Source: Aureimonas sp. AU4 (lineage in GTDB: Bacteria; Pseudomonadota; Alphaproteobacteria; Rhizobiales; Rhizobiaceae). Taken from it: DNA of 64,000 nucleotides. The notes under the pieces were generated by a model. The model had not been told where the DNA came from and did no database searches. It was given only the letters and a program-made list of their open reading frames with translations. Shown here piece by piece: positions 21,760 to 32,043 of the stretch. The position numbers were made by a program, and so were the translations under genes. Every line of letters starts with the position of its first letter. Within the stretch, counting starts at the first letter, position 1. The stretch covers positions 235,133 to 299,132 of the forward strand of contig NZ_BBWK01000002.1 of the NCBI RefSeq assembly GCF_001463765.1. The letters are read 5' to 3'.

Positions 21760-22460
21760 GTCTCGCTCTCCTCGTCGCGTCGGGCCTGTCCGCGAAAATC
21801 CTTGGCGAGCAGATAGAGCTCGACCGAGCCATCGCGCGAGGCCGGCGGCTTGACGTGATGGACGGAGCGGAACTCCCGCTTCAGCATGGCGAGCAGATCG
21901 CCCTCCGTCCCGCCCTGGAACGTCTTCGTCAGGAAGTGACCGCCGGGCTTCAGTGTTCGCACGGCAAAGTCGGCCGCGACCTCGCACAGGTGCATTGTGC
22001 GCAGGTGATCCGTCCGGCGATGGCCGGTGGTCGGCGCAGCCATGTCGGACAGGACGATGTCGGGCGTGCCGCCCAGGGTCTCGATCAAGCGACCCGGCGC
22101 CGTGTCGTCGAGGAAGTCGAGTTCCAAGATCGTCGCGCCCGGAATCGGATCGACGGGGAGATAGTCGATGCCGACCACCGCCCCCTCGCCGCCCGACAGG
22201 CACCGCGCCACGGCGACCTGGCACCAGCCTCCGGGGGCCGCACCCAGATCCACCACGCGCTGGCCCGGCTTCAGGAGGTGGTAGCGATCATCGATCTCGA
22301 TGAGCTTGTAGGCCGCACGCGAACGATAGCCGTCCGCCTTGGAACGGCGCACGTAGGGATCGTTCAGCTGGCGCTCAAGCCAGCGCCGCGACGAGGCGGT
22401 GAGCCCGCGCTTCTTCTTGACCCGGACCTGCAGCCCCCGGTCGTCGCCCCGTCCCGTCAT
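21756..22460 (-). CDS. rlmE: 23S rRNA 2'-O-methyltransferase RlmE (FtsJ)
   Basis: RlmE methylates U2552 in the A-loop of 23S rRNA. The 234-residue protein has the K-D-K-E catalytic arrangement: Lys in [12 protein letters not shown], Asp in VLSDMAAP, Lys in [12 protein letters not shown], and Glu in [13 protein letters not shown]. The SAM motif is [15 protein letters not shown]. The ATG at 22460 overlaps the ppx stop by four bases and is preferred to the in-frame ATG at 22499. The length is about 25 residues above E. coli RlmE owing to a basic N-terminus. Confidence 0.95.
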   Translation of the reverse strand: MTGRGDDRGLQVRVKKKRGLTASSRRWLERQLNDPYVRRSKADGYRSRAAYKLIEIDDRYHLLKPGQRVVDLGAAPGGWCQVAVARCLSGGEGAVVGIDYLPVDPIPGATILELDFLDDTAPGRLIETLGGTPDIVLSDMAAPTTGHRRTDHLRTMHLCEVAADFAVRTLKPGGHFLTKTFQGGTEGDLLAMLKREFRSVHHVKPPASRDGSVELYLLAKDFRGQARRDEESET

Positions 22461-23893
22461 GCCGTCACTCGCATTCCACCGGCGCTGGAACGGCGCCATA
22501 CGCCGTCCGCCACCATCATTTCCGTCAAAAGGCCCTCGCGCAGGCCGCGATCGGCCACGCGAAGCATGCGCGCTGGCCAGATGCGCCGAATCCCTTCGAG
22601 GATCGCGCAGCCGGCCAGGACCAGATCGGCCCGGTCGGAACCGATGCAGGGATTGGCGACGCGCTCCTCGAACGTCCAGCCGCGGATGCGGTCGACGAGT
22701 TCGTCCACCTCGTCATCCTTCAGCCACAGCCCGTCGACCTGACGCCGGTCGTAACGCTCGAGTTTCAGTTGCACCCCCGCCAACGTCGTGACGGTTCCCG
22801 AGGTGCCGAGAAGGTGGAAACCGTCGCGGCCGACGAGCGCCGCAAGCCTGTCGCGACCCGGGAAGGCGTGAATCAACGTGACGACCTCGCCGACCATGCG
22901 CTCGAAAAGCTCAGGCGTCACGTCGCGCCCGCCGTGGCGCTCCGCCAACGAGACGACGCCGACGGGCAGCGAGGTCCAGGCCACGATATGATTCGACAGA
23001 CGCCGGCTGGTCCCGCCGCGCAGGTCCAGGAGCGCGATCTCCGAGGAACCGCCGCCGATATCGAACAGGACCGCGCCCCGGGCATTGCGGTCCACCAGCG
23101 AGCCGCAACCGGATACGGCGAGTCGCGCCTCGGTTTCCCGGCTGACGATCTCGAGCCGAAGTCCCGTCTCGGCCCAGACGCGCTCGATGAACTCCGCTCC
23201 GTTGGCCGCCGCGCGGCACGCCTCGGTCGCAATCAGGCGGGCGCCGGAGATCTCGCGCGCGGAGAGCTTCTGCGCACAAATCTCCAGCGCCGCCACGGCG
23301 CGATCCATCGCCGTGGCCGCGAGGCTTCCCGTCCGGCCGAGCCCTTCGCCGAGCCGTACGATGCGCGAGAAGGCATCAATGACCCGGAACTGGCCGGGGC
23401 GCGTCGGCACGGCGACAAGCAGGCGGCAGTTGTTCGTGCCAAGATCCAGCGCCGCATAGGCAGGCATCCTGGGAGGCGCAGCCGGCACGTCACCGGCTGG
23501 CACCCGGATCTCGATCGGGGTAGCCAGCGGCACCTGGGGCCTGGCGGCCCGATCCTCCTCCTGGCGCAGGAGAAGCGCGCGCTCGGCCTGACGCAACTTC
23601 GCATCGAGCGAAGGCGGCAGAGCCCTTGCCCCCTGCAACGCGGATGGGACCTGGGATGGTCCCGCCTTCCGCCCGCGCCGCCTGCGATTCCGTTTGTTTC
23701 GTCGCTTTCCGTCGGTTTCGCGATCCACCTCGGCCAGAAGGTCGCAATCCGCCGTTCCCGCCGCGACCGGGACGACGACTTCGCTGTTTGAACTCAAGGG
23801 CTGTGCGTCGCGGCGGCTCTGCTGCGTGTCATGGATCACAATCTGTCTCCGGAGCCGGCCCGAAGGGCGCTCCTGGGACCGCGAAACGGTCAT
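22457..23893 (-). CDS. ppx: Ppx/GppA-family phosphatase with basic N-terminal extension
   Basis: This is an exopolyphosphatase/guanosine pentaphosphate phosphatase-type hydrolase. The ASKHA domain starts near residue 143 with [15 protein letters not shown], and the phosphate-2 loop is [15 protein letters not shown]. In front lies an unusual extension of about 140 residues with a strongly basic run (residues 63-76, [14 protein letters not shown]) and Pro-rich stretches. I chose the ATG at 23893; another at 23932 is possible. It heads the ppx-rlmE-GNAT operon with four-base overlaps. Whether polyphosphate or (p)ppGpp is the substrate is not decidable here. Confidence 0.85.
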   Translation of the reverse strand: MTVSRSQERPSGRLRRQIVIHDTQQSRRDAQPLSSNSEVVVPVAAGTADCDLLAEVDRETDGKRRNKRNRRRRGRKAGPSQVPSALQGARALPPSLDAKLRQAERALLLRQEEDRAARPQVPLATPIEIRVPAGDVPAAPPRMPAYAALDLGTNNCRLLVAVPTRPGQFRVIDAFSRIVRLGEGLGRTGSLAATAMDRAVAALEICAQKLSAREISGARLIATEACRAAANGAEFIERVWAETGLRLEIVSRETEARLAVSGCGSLVDRNARGAVLFDIGGGSSEIALLDLRGGTSRRLSNHIVAWTSLPVGVVSLAERHGGRDVTPELFERMVGEVVTLIHAFPGRDRLAALVGRDGFHLLGTSGTVTTLAGVQLKLERYDRRQVDGLWLKDDEVDELVDRIRGWTFEERVANPCIGSDRADLVLAGCAILEGIRRIWPARMLRVADRGLREGLLTEMMVADGVWRRSSAGGMRVTA

Positions 23894-24012
23894 GTCGTTG
23901 CTTCGGAGTGTAGCAATTGAACAACGATGCACAAGAGACGTGTTTTCGGACTCACAGCTTGCCTTGAAACAGCCGTTGTCCTTCCAATGCGCAAAAGCCC
24001 GTCAAACGCCTG

Positions 24013-24041
24013 TTGACGCAGGCCGGCTCGTCGACTAATTC
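24013..24041 (+). promoter_or_regulatory. Candidate promoter of tRNA-Gln
   Basis: TTGACG (24013-24018) and TAATTC (24036-24041) are separated by 17 bases, about 70 bases upstream of the tRNA. This fits a housekeeping sigma-70-type promoter in an otherwise GC-rich stretch. Confidence 0.45.
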
Positions 24042-24109
24042 ACCTCCCGCAGCGCCGACGCAGTCGCCGCTGCCGGGCCCGACCGGATGGTCGACGTTCC
24101 GATCCCTGC

Positions 24110-24183
24110 TGGGGGATAGTTTAAGGGTAGAACAGCGGACTCTGACTCCGTTAGTCTTGGTTCGAATCCAGGTCCCCCAGCCA
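24110..24183 (+). tRNA. tRNA-Gln (anticodon CTG)
   Basis: The acceptor stem TGGGGGA pairs with TCCCCCA (24173-24179), with discriminator G at 24180 and an encoded CCA at 24181-24183. The anticodon stem GCGGA/TCCGT encloses the loop CTCTGAC, giving anticodon CTG for CAG codons. The T arm has the GGTTCGAATCC loop context, and the D arm contains AGTTTAAGGGTAGAAC. All arms fold without mismatch beyond G-U pairs. Confidence 0.96.
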
Positions 24184-24240
24184 CTCCTTCCCGTTCACGC
24201 AATGCCGCTTGCCTGCCTCATGGTCGTCACGCATTGGCGA

Positions 24241-24263
24241 CCGGCGGCGAAAGTCGCCGCCGG
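24241..24263. terminator. Hairpin between tRNA-Gln and BOF/PepSY gene
   Basis: A perfect 10-bp stem (24241-24250 with 24254-24263) with a three-base loop lies between convergent transcripts. There is no real T-run, so it may be only a weak or Rho-assisted terminator. Confidence 0.35.
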
Positions 24264-24283
24264 CCGGTGATTTCGTGGACTGC

Positions 24284-25147
24284 TCAGCTGTCGAGACGCT
24301 CCTTGCGCAGCGTGCCGTCGGCGTTCAGCTCGATTCGCACCTGGCGTCCGCCCGCGTCCCTGGCGTCCATCTCGACATGGTCGCCCCGGACGGCATAGTC
24401 GGACAGGTCCGTGTAGCCGAGGCGGCCTGCCGCCGCCCGGGCGGCATCCTCCGCCAAGGGGGCGACGAAGGGACGGCGTTCGGCGATCTGGTTGTCCTCG
24501 TCAACGCGCAGCTGCCAAGCCGCCCCCTTCGCATCCTTCGCCGTGAACTCGGCGTGATGCTTCTTCGTATCGATCAGGGCGACGTCGGTGTAGCCGGCCG
24601 TTTCGAGGGCGGCCTTGGCTGCGGTCTCGTCGACGCCGCCCCGGGCGAACCAGTCCATCGGTCCTCCACGGCGCTCGGCGCGGTCGCCGTCCGGGCGGGG
24701 GCCGTCCGGGCCATCGGGACCGCCCGGGCCGCCATGACGACCGGGGCCACGCGGGCCGGGAGGTCCGTCGCGGTCCGGGCGCGGACGCTCGATGCGCGTC
24801 GTCTGCCCGTTAGCGCCGGTCAGCGCTTCGGCATGGAGCTTGCCGCGATCGAAGCGGCCGATAACCGAAACGCTGTCGCCAACTGCAACGAGCGACTGCC
24901 GGTCACCTTGCGGCCCGGTGTCGACGAGCGCGCGCCCCGTGGCGTCCTCGATCACGAAGCTGTTGCCGTAGACCTCCGCGACACGCCCCTGCAGGGTGAT
25001 CGCGCTCATGTCGCGCAGCTGGTTGATCGGCGTGGCGGCGACGGCGGGCGCGGATGCCGGCGTCTGGGCGACCGCAGCTGCCGTTCCGGCAAGGAGTGGG
25101 GCGGCCAAAGCCGCCATGGCGAGGCGCTTCTTCATGGAGTTCGTCAT
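24284..25147 (-). CDS. Exported BOF (OB-fold) plus PepSY-like protein with collagen-like linker
   Basis: The protein has 287 residues. A signal peptide ends near AVAQ (residue 28). Residues 43-112 resemble the bacterial OB-fold of YgiW (LRDMSAITLQGRVAEVYGNS, FVIEDATGRALVD). Residues 127-155 form a G-x-y collagen-like stretch (GPPGPRGPGRHGGPGGPDG). Residues 168-287 resemble PepSY repeats (GVDETAAKAALETAGYTDV, AWQLRVDEDNQI). The start at 25147 has GGAAAG upstream. It is divergent from a two-component system, as ygiW is next to qseBC in E. coli, so it is probably a regulon member or periplasmic modulator of that sensor. Biochemical activity is unknown. Confidence 0.75.
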   Translation of the reverse strand: MTNSMKKRLAMAALAAPLLAGTAAAVAQTPASAPAVAATPINQLRDMSAITLQGRVAEVYGNSFVIEDATGRALVDTGPQGDRQSLVAVGDSVSVIGRFDRGKLHAEALTGANGQTTRIERPRPDRDGPPGPRGPGRHGGPGGPDGPDGPRPDGDRAERRGGPMDWFARGGVDETAAKAALETAGYTDVALIDTKKHHAEFTAKDAKGAAWQLRVDEDNQIAERRPFVAPLAEDAARAAAGRLGYTDLSDYAVRGDHVEMDARDAGGRQVRIELNADGTLRKERLDS

Positions 25148-25206
25148 CGCGTCTTTCCTTTTCCTGAGGCGATGCCGCAGCTGTAGCCAGCCGCTTGAAA
25201 CCGATC

Positions 25207-25235
25207 CTGAACCGGGCGGTTCAGCTTCCATTCAG
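25207..25235 (+). promoter_or_regulatory. Candidate operator of the two-component regulator
   Basis: Two TTCAG half-sites start at 25220 and 25231, an exact 11-base step as bound by OmpR/PhoB-family dimers. A third copy in inverse orientation (CTGAA, 25207-25211) makes the palindrome CTGAACC-N4-GGTTCAG. It lies between the divergent BOF/PepSY gene and the regulator and suggests autoregulation. Confidence 0.5.
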
Positions 25236-25298
25236 CCGCCGCGCCTAGCGAAGCGGGCGGGCGCGGCGACCTGTGGGCGATGGCGGAGAGACGGACTG

Positions 25299-25964
25299 AT
25301 GCGCGTACTTGTGGTCGAGGACGATGCGGCACTCTCGGCCGAAATCGTCGCCGCGCTTCGTGCCGAGAACTTCGCTGTCGATCATGCCGCCGACGGCGAG
25401 GACGGCTGGCATCTCGGCGACACGGAAGGCTACGACGCGGCCGTTCTCGACCTCGGCCTGCCGACCCTGTCCGGCATCGAGGTGCTGCAGGCGTGGCGCA
25501 GCGCCGGACGAACTCTGCCCGTTCTGATCCTGACCGCGCGAGACGGCTGGGGCGATAAGGTGCAGGGGTTCAAGGCGGGCGCGGACGACTATCTCGTCAA
25601 GCCGTTCCGCATCGAGGAGCTCGTCATGCGCCTGCGGGCGCTCGTGCGCCGTTCTCGCGGCCACGCCGACACGCGCATCAACTGCGGCCCGCTCACCTTC
25701 GACGCGCAGATCGGCGCATTCGAGAAGGACGGGCTTCCCCTCAAGCTGACCGGGCTCGAATGGCGCGTCCTATCCTGCCTCATGCTGCGAAAGGAGGTCG
25801 TCGTCACCCGCGCGGACCTCGCCGAGCGTGTCTACGAGGGCGACGTCGACGTCGACAGCAACTCGCTCGAGGTCATCATCGCGCGGCTACGCCGCAAGAT
25901 CGGCCACGACATGATCGAGACCTCGCGCGGCCTGGGCTACCGTCTAACGGCGGCCGAGCGATGA
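25299..25964 (+). CDS. OmpR/PhoP-family response regulator
   Basis: The protein has 221 residues. The receiver domain has acidic residues Asp8/Asp9, phosphoacceptor Asp51 (AAVLDLGLPTLSG) and Lys101 (GADDYLVKPFR). A winged-helix DNA-binding domain from about residue 125 ends in the wing motif [13 protein letters not shown]. The best relatives are the PhoP/QseB group. The stop overlaps the sensor start in ATGA. Its target sites are probably the TTCAG direct repeats just upstream. Confidence 0.94.
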   Translation: MRVLVVEDDAALSAEIVAALRAENFAVDHAADGEDGWHLGDTEGYDAAVLDLGLPTLSGIEVLQAWRSAGRTLPVLILTARDGWGDKVQGFKAGADDYLVKPFRIEELVMRLRALVRRSRGHADTRINCGPLTFDAQIGAFEKDGLPLKLTGLEWRVLSCLMLRKEVVVTRADLAERVYEGDVDVDSNSLEVIIARLRRKIGHDMIETSRGLGYRLTAAER

Positions 25965-27376
25965 AACCGCCTCGGCCGCCCCCGCATCGCCCCCCCTTGG
26001 CCGGACGCTCCCTGCGCGAGCGGCTTCTTGCGTCGGCGGCGATCTTCATCCTGCTGGCGATCGCCGCGACCGGCTACGTCATGAACGACCTCCTCGAACG
26101 CTTCGTGCGCGCCGACATCGCCGGCCGCCTCGACCTGCAGATCGCCGGCTTGGAGGCGGAGCTCGAGCGCCCCGCACCACCCCGTGAGGGAGAACCGCGC
26201 CATCTTCGCCGTGCCCCCTTCGACGGACCGCCCGACGGGCCACCTGACGGGCGCGGCCCCAACGGTTGGTATTGGCAGATCGAATCGGGAGGGCGCATTC
26301 TCGACGCCTCGCCGAACCTCGACGGCGATCCCCTGCCTCCCATTGCGCCGGAGGCGGGGCGCCGGGGTCCACCGAACCGGCTGACCGATCTGACGGGGCC
26401 GCATGGCCAGCCCCTCGTCGCGCGCAGCCGCACGCTGCCGGGACCAGACGGAGGCATCGTCCTGACGGCCACGGCACCGCTGGAAGCGATCAGGGCCCCG
26501 CTCCGCGACGCAGCTTTGACGATCGCGCTGACCCTTGGCCTGCTCGGCATCGGTCTCGGCGCCGCGATCGCCGTGCAGGTGCGCTTCGCGCTGAGCCCGC
26601 TCGACCGCCTGCGGCGCATGCTGGCCGAGATCCGCGCCGGCCGGCGCGAGCGGATCGACGGGCCGCAGCCGGCCGAGCTGCGCCCCTTGACCGAGGAGTT
26701 GAACGCGCTGATCGAGCATGACGCGGAAACGCTGCGGCAGGCGCGGCGCCACGTGGCCAATTTGGGGCACGGTCTGAAGACCCCGCTAGCAACGCTCAGC
26801 GCGCAGGCCGCTCGCCTTCCGGACGGGCCGATGCGGCGCGAGTGGCAGTCGCTGACGGAACTTATGGACCGGCGCATCCGCCACCATCTCCGTCGGGCCA
26901 GGAGCGCCGCGCAGGGCGGGCCGATCCGCCACCGCACGCCGGTCGCCTCGCACGCCAAGGACCTCGCCGACATGCTCGAGAAGTTCATGTCGGGATCGCG
27001 GGTCGCCATCTCGCTCGCGGTGCCGCAGCATCTCGCGGTTGCGGTGGACGGAGAGGATCTGGACGAGATGCTCGGAAATCTCCTCGACAACGCCTGCCGG
27101 CACGCGAGCGGCCGCGTCGATATCGGAGCGGCCCGAAGCGGACGCACCGTGACGATCTCGATCGCCGACGACGGGCCGGGCCTGGAGGCAGACGAGATCG
27201 CCCGCGTGCTGAAGCCGGGCGCACGGCTCGACGAGACACTGCCCGGCCACGGTTTCGGACTGCCGATCACGTCCGAGATCGCCGAACTCTACGGCGGGTC
27301 GCTGCATCTCCGGCGCGGCGATAGGGGCGGTCTCCTCGCAACACTCACGCTTCCCGCCCCGGTGGAGCCGGCCTGA
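25961..27376 (+). CDS. PhoQ/QseC-like sensor histidine kinase
   Basis: The protein has 471 residues. The first membrane span is at about 24-43. A periplasmic sensor of about 140 residues contains the Pro/Asp/Gly-rich [18 protein letters not shown], and the second span is at about 185-206, followed by HAMP. His270 in [12 protein letters not shown] is the phosphorylation site; the HxLKTPL form is that of PhoQ-type kinases. The N box is [15 protein letters not shown] and the G box [11 protein letters not shown]. It is coupled to the regulator gene. The ligand is unknown; PhoQ relatives sense divalent cations, acid or cationic peptides. Confidence 0.92.
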   Translation: MKPPRPPPHRPPLAGRSLRERLLASAAIFILLAIAATGYVMNDLLERFVRADIAGRLDLQIAGLEAELERPAPPREGEPRHLRRAPFDGPPDGPPDGRGPNGWYWQIESGGRILDASPNLDGDPLPPIAPEAGRRGPPNRLTDLTGPHGQPLVARSRTLPGPDGGIVLTATAPLEAIRAPLRDAALTIALTLGLLGIGLGAAIAVQVRFALSPLDRLRRMLAEIRAGRRERIDGPQPAELRPLTEELNALIEHDAETLRQARRHVANLGHGLKTPLATLSAQAARLPDGPMRREWQSLTELMDRRIRHHLRRARSAAQGGPIRHRTPVASHAKDLADMLEKFMSGSRVAISLAVPQHLAVAVDGEDLDEMLGNLLDNACRHASGRVDIGAARSGRTVTISIADDGPGLEADEIARVLKPGARLDETLPGHGFGLPITSEIAELYGGSLHLRRGDRGGLLATLTLPAPVEPA

Positions 27377-27451
27377 ACAACCGGACCGGGGCCTCTGAAA
27401 ACGTGCCGTCCCGCGCGTCGGAGCAACGGCGCCCGCTAAGGCCGCCTGCCT

Positions 27452-27479
27452 TTGCGCGTCGGGGCTCGGGTGGTATAGC
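27452..27479 (+). promoter_or_regulatory. Candidate icd promoter
   Basis: TTGCGC and TATAGC are separated by 16 bases, about 85 bases upstream of the icd start. The match is moderate. Confidence 0.35.
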
Positions 27480-27564
27480 CGCCCCATGCCGGCGACCTCG
27501 CGCCGCCGCGCCGCCGATGCCCGCCGTTCGGCCGGGCCGCCAACCCCAGAGGAATCCCAGCACG

Positions 27565-28779
27565 ATGGCGAAGATCAAGGTCGCAAACCCGGTCGTGGAA
27601 CTCGACGGCGACGAGATGACCCGGATCATCTGGCAGCTTATCAAGGACAAGCTGATCCACCCCTATCTCGACATCGACCTGGAATATTACGACCTCTCGG
27701 TCGAGAATCGCGATGCGACCAACGATCAGGTGACGATCGATTCCGCCAACGCGATCAAGAAGCACGGCGTCGGCGTGAAGTGCGCCACGATCACCCCCGA
27801 CGAGCAGCGCGTCGAGGAGTTCAAGCTCAAGAAGATGTGGAAGTCGCCCAACGGCACGATCCGTAACATCCTGGGCGGCGTGATCTTCCGCGAGCCCATC
27901 ATCATGAAGAACGTGCCGCGCCTCGTGCCGGGCTGGACCCAGCCGATCGTCGTCGGCCGTCACGCGTTCGGCGACCAGTACCGCGCGACGGACTTCAAGT
28001 TCCCAGGCAAGGGCACGCTCACGATCAAGTTCGTCGGCGAGGACGGACAGGTCATCGAGCATGAGGTCTACCAGGCGCCGTCCGCCGGCGTCGCGCTCGC
28101 CATGTACAACCTCGACGAGTCGATCCGCGAGTTCGCCCGAGCCTCGTTCAACTACGGCCTGCTCCGTAACTTCCCGGTCTATCTCTCGACCAAGAACACC
28201 ATCCTCAAAGCCTATGACGGCCGCTTCAAGGACATCTTCCAGGAGGTCTTCGACGCCGAGTTCAAGGCTGAGTTCGACAAGCGCAAGCTCACCTACGAGC
28301 ACCGCCTGATCGACGACATGGTCGCCTCGGCGCTCAAGTGGTCGGGCGGCTACGTTTGGGCCTGCAAGAACTACGACGGCGACGTGCAGTCCGACATCGT
28401 GGCGCAAGGCTTCGGCTCGCTCGGCCTGATGACCTCGGTGCTTCTCTCGCCGGACGGCCAGACCGTCGAGGCGGAGGCCGCGCACGGCACGGTGACGCGT
28501 CACTACCGCCAGCACCAGAAGGGCCAGGAGACCTCGACCAACTCCATCGCCTCGATCTTCGCCTGGACGCGCGGCCTCGCCCATCGTGCCAAGCTGGACG
28601 GCAACGAGGAGCTGAAGCGCTTCTCCGAGACGCTCGAGAAGGTCTGCATCGACACGGTCGAGGCCGGTCACATGACCAAGGACCTCGCGCTGCTCATCGG
28701 TCCCGACCAGCCTTGGCTTTCCACGACGGGCTTCCTCGACAAGATCGACGAGAACCTAAAGACGGCGATGGCCGCCTGA
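27565..28779 (+). CDS. icd: NADP-dependent isocitrate dehydrogenase
   Basis: This enzyme catalyses oxidative decarboxylation of isocitrate to 2-oxoglutarate in the TCA cycle. The 404-residue protein belongs to the eukaryote-like subfamily II used by Alphaproteobacteria ([20 protein letters not shown]). Substrate-binding segments include [19 protein letters not shown], and the NADP region is [17 protein letters not shown]. The start at 27565 has AGAGGAA upstream; the frame is open 54 codons further back but without conserved content. A strong terminator follows. Confidence 0.97.
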   Translation: MAKIKVANPVVELDGDEMTRIIWQLIKDKLIHPYLDIDLEYYDLSVENRDATNDQVTIDSANAIKKHGVGVKCATITPDEQRVEEFKLKKMWKSPNGTIRNILGGVIFREPIIMKNVPRLVPGWTQPIVVGRHAFGDQYRATDFKFPGKGTLTIKFVGEDGQVIEHEVYQAPSAGVALAMYNLDESIREFARASFNYGLLRNFPVYLSTKNTILKAYDGRFKDIFQEVFDAEFKAEFDKRKLTYEHRLIDDMVASALKWSGGYVWACKNYDGDVQSDIVAQGFGSLGLMTSVLLSPDGQTVEAEAAHGTVTRHYRQHQKGQETSTNSIASIFAWTRGLAHRAKLDGNEELKRFSETLEKVCIDTVEAGHMTKDLALLIGPDQPWLSTTGFLDKIDENLKTAMAA

Positions 28780-28806
28780 GGCGTCAGACCAGATCGAAGC
28801 GAAAGA

Positions 28807-28831
28807 GCCCGGCCCATTCGGCCGGGTTTTT
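28807..28831 (+). terminator. Rho-independent terminator of icd
   Basis: A seven-bp stem (CCCGGCC, 28808-28814, with 28820-28826, extendable by a G-T pair) and a five-base loop are followed by TTTTTC, 28 bases after the icd stop. Confidence 0.85.
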
Positions 28832-28913
28832 CATTTCAGGCTCGTCGGTCGCTCGGGAACCTCGCGCGTGAAACGGTCGTTAGCGATCCATCAATTCCGA
28901 TGGAGAGTTCTGA

Positions 28914-29282
28914 ATGAACCGTCTGCTTCTTGCTGCCACCGCCGCCCTCCTCATGTCCGGCGCCGCAGTCCAGGCTCAGGACGCCGCCCTCGTCGAGGTC
29001 GGCGAGAACGTCATGCTGATGCCTTGGAACAAGTCCGTCGACGCTATCGAGGACGCCAAGGTTCTCAAGCCAGGCGATGGCGTCGAGCTCGGGGAAGTGG
29101 AGAAGGTGCTCGGCACCGATGCCAAGACCCCGGTTGCCTTGGTCGTCGACTTCGAAGGTTCGACCACCGGGTTTACCGGCAGCAAGGTGATCCCGATCGA
29201 CCGCTTCACGCCGGACGGCAACCGCCTGACCCTCAAGACGTCGGCCGCCGAGGTCGCCTCGTTCCCGAATTACGCGGGCTGA
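28914..29282 (+). CDS. Small exported protein of unknown function
   Basis: The product is 122 residues with a signal peptide (MNRLLLAATAALLMSGAAVQA, cleavage before QD). The mature 100 residues include VGENVMLMPWNKSVDAIEDAKV and a Thr-rich VDFEGSTTGFTGSKVIPIDRF. The size and beta-rich look are reminiscent of short periplasmic PRC-barrel-like proteins, but I cannot place it in a family. GGAGAG precedes the ATG. It is monocistronic between the icd terminator and a bidirectional terminator. Confidence 0.75.
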   Translation: MNRLLLAATAALLMSGAAVQAQDAALVEVGENVMLMPWNKSVDAIEDAKVLKPGDGVELGEVEKVLGTDAKTPVALVVDFEGSTTGFTGSKVIPIDRFTPDGNRLTLKTSAAEVASFPNYAG

Positions 29283-29290
29283 CCGTAAGG

Positions 29291-29319
29291 AAAAGGGGCG
29301 CCGGACGGCGCCCCTTTTT
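29291..29319. terminator. Bidirectional terminator
   Basis: An 8-bp GGGGCGCC stem (29295-29302 with 29307-29314) is flanked by AAAA upstream and TTTTT downstream. It can therefore end transcripts of the small exported gene on the plus strand and alaS on the minus strand. Confidence 0.85.
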
Positions 29320-29388
29320 CAATTATCCGAATTGTCGGATGGGCCGATGACGATTCGGCTGCGCCGTGGCGACACCCCGTTCGTTGGA

Positions 29389-32043
29389 TCAGGCTGCCAG
29401 TCTGGCCTCGATCGCACCTATGGCGTCGCCGGCTTTTTCTGCCTCGGGTCCGCCTGCCTGTGCCATATCCGGACGTCCTCCGCCGCCCTTGCCGCCGATC
29501 GCTTCGGAAGCGGCACGGACCAGATCGACGGCGCTGAAGCGCTCGGTGAGATCGGAGGTCACGCCAACGACGACGCTGGCCTTTCCGTCCGCCACACCCA
29601 CGAAGGCGACCACCCCGGACCCAAGCGAGGCTTTTGCCTCGTCCACCAACCCCTTGAGATCCTTCGCCCCGACTCCGTCCAGTACGCGGCCGAGGAAGGA
29701 AACGCCTGCGATTTCGCGCGCGGCGGGCGCTGCGACGTTTCCATCACCCGCCATGGCGAGACGCTTCCTGGCCTCGGTCAGCTCCCGCTCGAGCTTGCGG
29801 CGCTCCTCGACGAGCTGCTCGACACGGTCCCCGATCTCGGCCGGACCGACCTTCAGCGCGGATGCGATACGGCGCACACGAGCATCCTGCTCCAGAAGGT
29901 AGTCGCGCGCGGCCTGTCCCGTCAGCGCCTCGACACGACGCACGCCCGCGCCGACCGCGCCCTCGGAAACCACATGGACGAGACCGATGTCGCCGGTGGC
30001 GCGCGCATGCGTTCCGCCGCATAGCTCGATCGAGTAGGCCGCGCGGTTCGAACCCTCGCCCGGGCGTCCCATCGACACGACGCGGACCTCGTCGCCGTAC
30101 TTCTCGCCGAACAGCGCCATAGCGCCGAGCGCGATCGCATCGTCCACCGCCATCAGCCGCGTCTCGACCGGCGCGTTCTCGAGGATCACGCGGTTGGCAA
30201 GCGCCTCGACCTCGGCCAGTTCCGCGGGCTCAAGTGGCTTGGGATGCGAGAAGTCGAAGCGCAGACGATCGGGCGAGACCTGCGAGCCCTTCTGCGCGAC
30301 ATGCGTGCCGAGCACTTCCCGCAGACCCTCATGCAGAAGGTGGGTGGCCGAGTGGTTGGCGCGGATGCGCGTGCGACGCGCATGGTCCACCACGAGTTCA
30401 AGCGGCGCATCGACCTGAAGCGTCCCCTCCTCGACCCGGCCGCGATGCACGAAGAGGCCGCCTGCGACCTTCTGCGTATCGCCGACGCGGAAGCGTACGC
30501 CCTCACCAGTGAGCACGCCCGTATCGCCGACCTGACCACCGGACTCGCCGTAGAACGGCGTCTGGTTGAGGACCACGGCGACTTCCTCGCCGGCCGAGGC
30601 GCTACGGACCTCCTCCTTGCCGCGAACGAGGGCGCGCACGACGCCCTCGGCCCGCTCGGTGTCGTAGCCGAGGAACTCGGTCGCGCCCTCGCGCTCGCGA
30701 ATGGCGAACCAGACGCTCTCGTCCGCCGCCTCGCCGGAGCCGACCCAGCTCGCCCGCGCTTCCGCCTTCTGGCGCTCCATGGCCGCCTGGAAGGAGCCGA
30801 GATCGACCGACACCCCGCGCGCGCGCAGGGCGTCCTGCGTGAGGTCGAGCGGGAAACCGTAGGTGTCGTAGAGCTTGAAGGCGACCTCGCCGTCGAGCTT
30901 GTCACCCCGGCCCATGCCGTCCGTTGCCTCGTTGAGAAGCACGAGACCGCGATCGAGCGTGGCCAGGAAGCGCTTCTCTTCGAGCTTCAGCGTCTCGGAG
31001 ATCAGCTGCTCCGCGCGCACCAGCTCGGGATAGGCCCGGCCCATCTCGGACACGAGCGCCGGCAGGACCTTGTAGATGACCGGCTCGCGCGCGCCGAGCA
31101 GCTTTGCGTGGCGCATGGCGCGACGCATGATGCGGCGGAGCACGTAGCCGCGACCCTCGTTGGAGGGCAGAACGCCGTCGGCGATCAGGAAGGCGGTCGC
31201 GCGCAGGTGATCGGCGATCACGCGGTGCGAGGCGAGCGCGTCGCCCTCGGGACGCGAGCCGATCGCCTCCGCGACGGCGCCGATCAGGCGGCGGAACAGA
31301 TCGGTCTCGTAGTTCGACTGGACGCCCTGAAGAATGGCCGCCATGCGCTCGAGGCCCATGCCCGTGTCGATCGAAGGCCGGGGCAGGTTCAGCCGCTCGC
31401 CCGGCGCGACCTGCTCGAACTGCATGAAGACGAGATTCCAGAACTCCAGGAAACGGTCGCCGTCCTCGTCCGGCGAGCCCGGAGGTCCGCCGAAGACGCT
31501 CTCGCCCTGGTCGTAGAAGATCTCGGAGCATGGACCGCAGGGGCCCGTCTCGCCCATCGTCCAGAAGTTGTCCGAGGTCGGGATACGAATGATGCGGTCG
31601 TCGGAGAAGCCGGCGATCGAACGCCAGAGACGCGCCGCCTCCTCGTCCTCGGAATAGACGGTGACAAGCAGCCGCGACTTGTCGAGTGCGTACTCCTTCG
31701 TGACGAGGTTCCAGGCGAGGCTGATCGCCTCCTCCTTGAAGTAGTCGCCGAACGAGAAGTTTCCGAGCATCTCGAAGAAGGTGTGGTGGCGCGCGGTGTA
31801 GCCGACATTGTCGAGGTCGTTGTGCTTGCCGCCGGCCCGCACGACCTTCTGTGCCGTCGTCGCACGGGTGTAGGGGCGCTTCTCGAGACCAGTGAAGACG
31901 TTCTTGAACTGCACCATGCCGGCGTTCGTGAACATCAGGGTCGGATCGTTGCGCGGCACGAGCGGCGACGAGGCGACGGGCTCGTGTCCGTTCGCCGCGA
32001 AGTAGTCCAGAAACGTCCGCCGGATTTCGTTGACGCCACTCAT
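29389..32043 (-). CDS. alaS: Alanyl-tRNA synthetase
   Basis: The 884-residue protein has standard family architecture. An N-terminal class II catalytic domain ([38 protein letters not shown]) and a tRNA-recognition domain are followed by the editing domain. Editing-site zinc ligands are HSATHLLH and CGGTHA. The C-terminal C-Ala domain includes a coiled coil ([20 protein letters not shown]). It charges tRNA-Ala and hydrolyses mischarged Ser/Gly. It lies downstream of recA on the same strand but separated by a strong terminator. Confidence 0.97.
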   Translation of the reverse strand: MSGVNEIRRTFLDYFAANGHEPVASSPLVPRNDPTLMFTNAGMVQFKNVFTGLEKRPYTRATTAQKVVRAGGKHNDLDNVGYTARHHTFFEMLGNFSFGDYFKEEAISLAWNLVTKEYALDKSRLLVTVYSEDEEAARLWRSIAGFSDDRIIRIPTSDNFWTMGETGPCGPCSEIFYDQGESVFGGPPGSPDEDGDRFLEFWNLVFMQFEQVAPGERLNLPRPSIDTGMGLERMAAILQGVQSNYETDLFRRLIGAVAEAIGSRPEGDALASHRVIADHLRATAFLIADGVLPSNEGRGYVLRRIMRRAMRHAKLLGAREPVIYKVLPALVSEMGRAYPELVRAEQLISETLKLEEKRFLATLDRGLVLLNEATDGMGRGDKLDGEVAFKLYDTYGFPLDLTQDALRARGVSVDLGSFQAAMERQKAEARASWVGSGEAADESVWFAIREREGATEFLGYDTERAEGVVRALVRGKEEVRSASAGEEVAVVLNQTPFYGESGGQVGDTGVLTGEGVRFRVGDTQKVAGGLFVHRGRVEEGTLQVDAPLELVVDHARRTRIRANHSATHLLHEGLREVLGTHVAQKGSQVSPDRLRFDFSHPKPLEPAELAEVEALANRVILENAPVETRLMAVDDAIALGAMALFGEKYGDEVRVVSMGRPGEGSNRAAYSIELCGGTHARATGDIGLVHVVSEGAVGAGVRRVEALTGQAARDYLLEQDARVRRIASALKVGPAEIGDRVEQLVEERRKLERELTEARKRLAMAGDGNVAAPAAREIAGVSFLGRVLDGVGAKDLKGLVDEAKASLGSGVVAFVGVADGKASVVVGVTSDLTERFSAVDLVRAASEAIGGKGGGGRPDMAQAGGPEAEKAGDAIGAIEARLAA

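Noticed and set aside
24128..24145. Integration site in tRNA-Gln
   Set aside because: tRNA genes often serve as attachment sites, but no integrase or repeat of the tRNA 3' end is present nearby.
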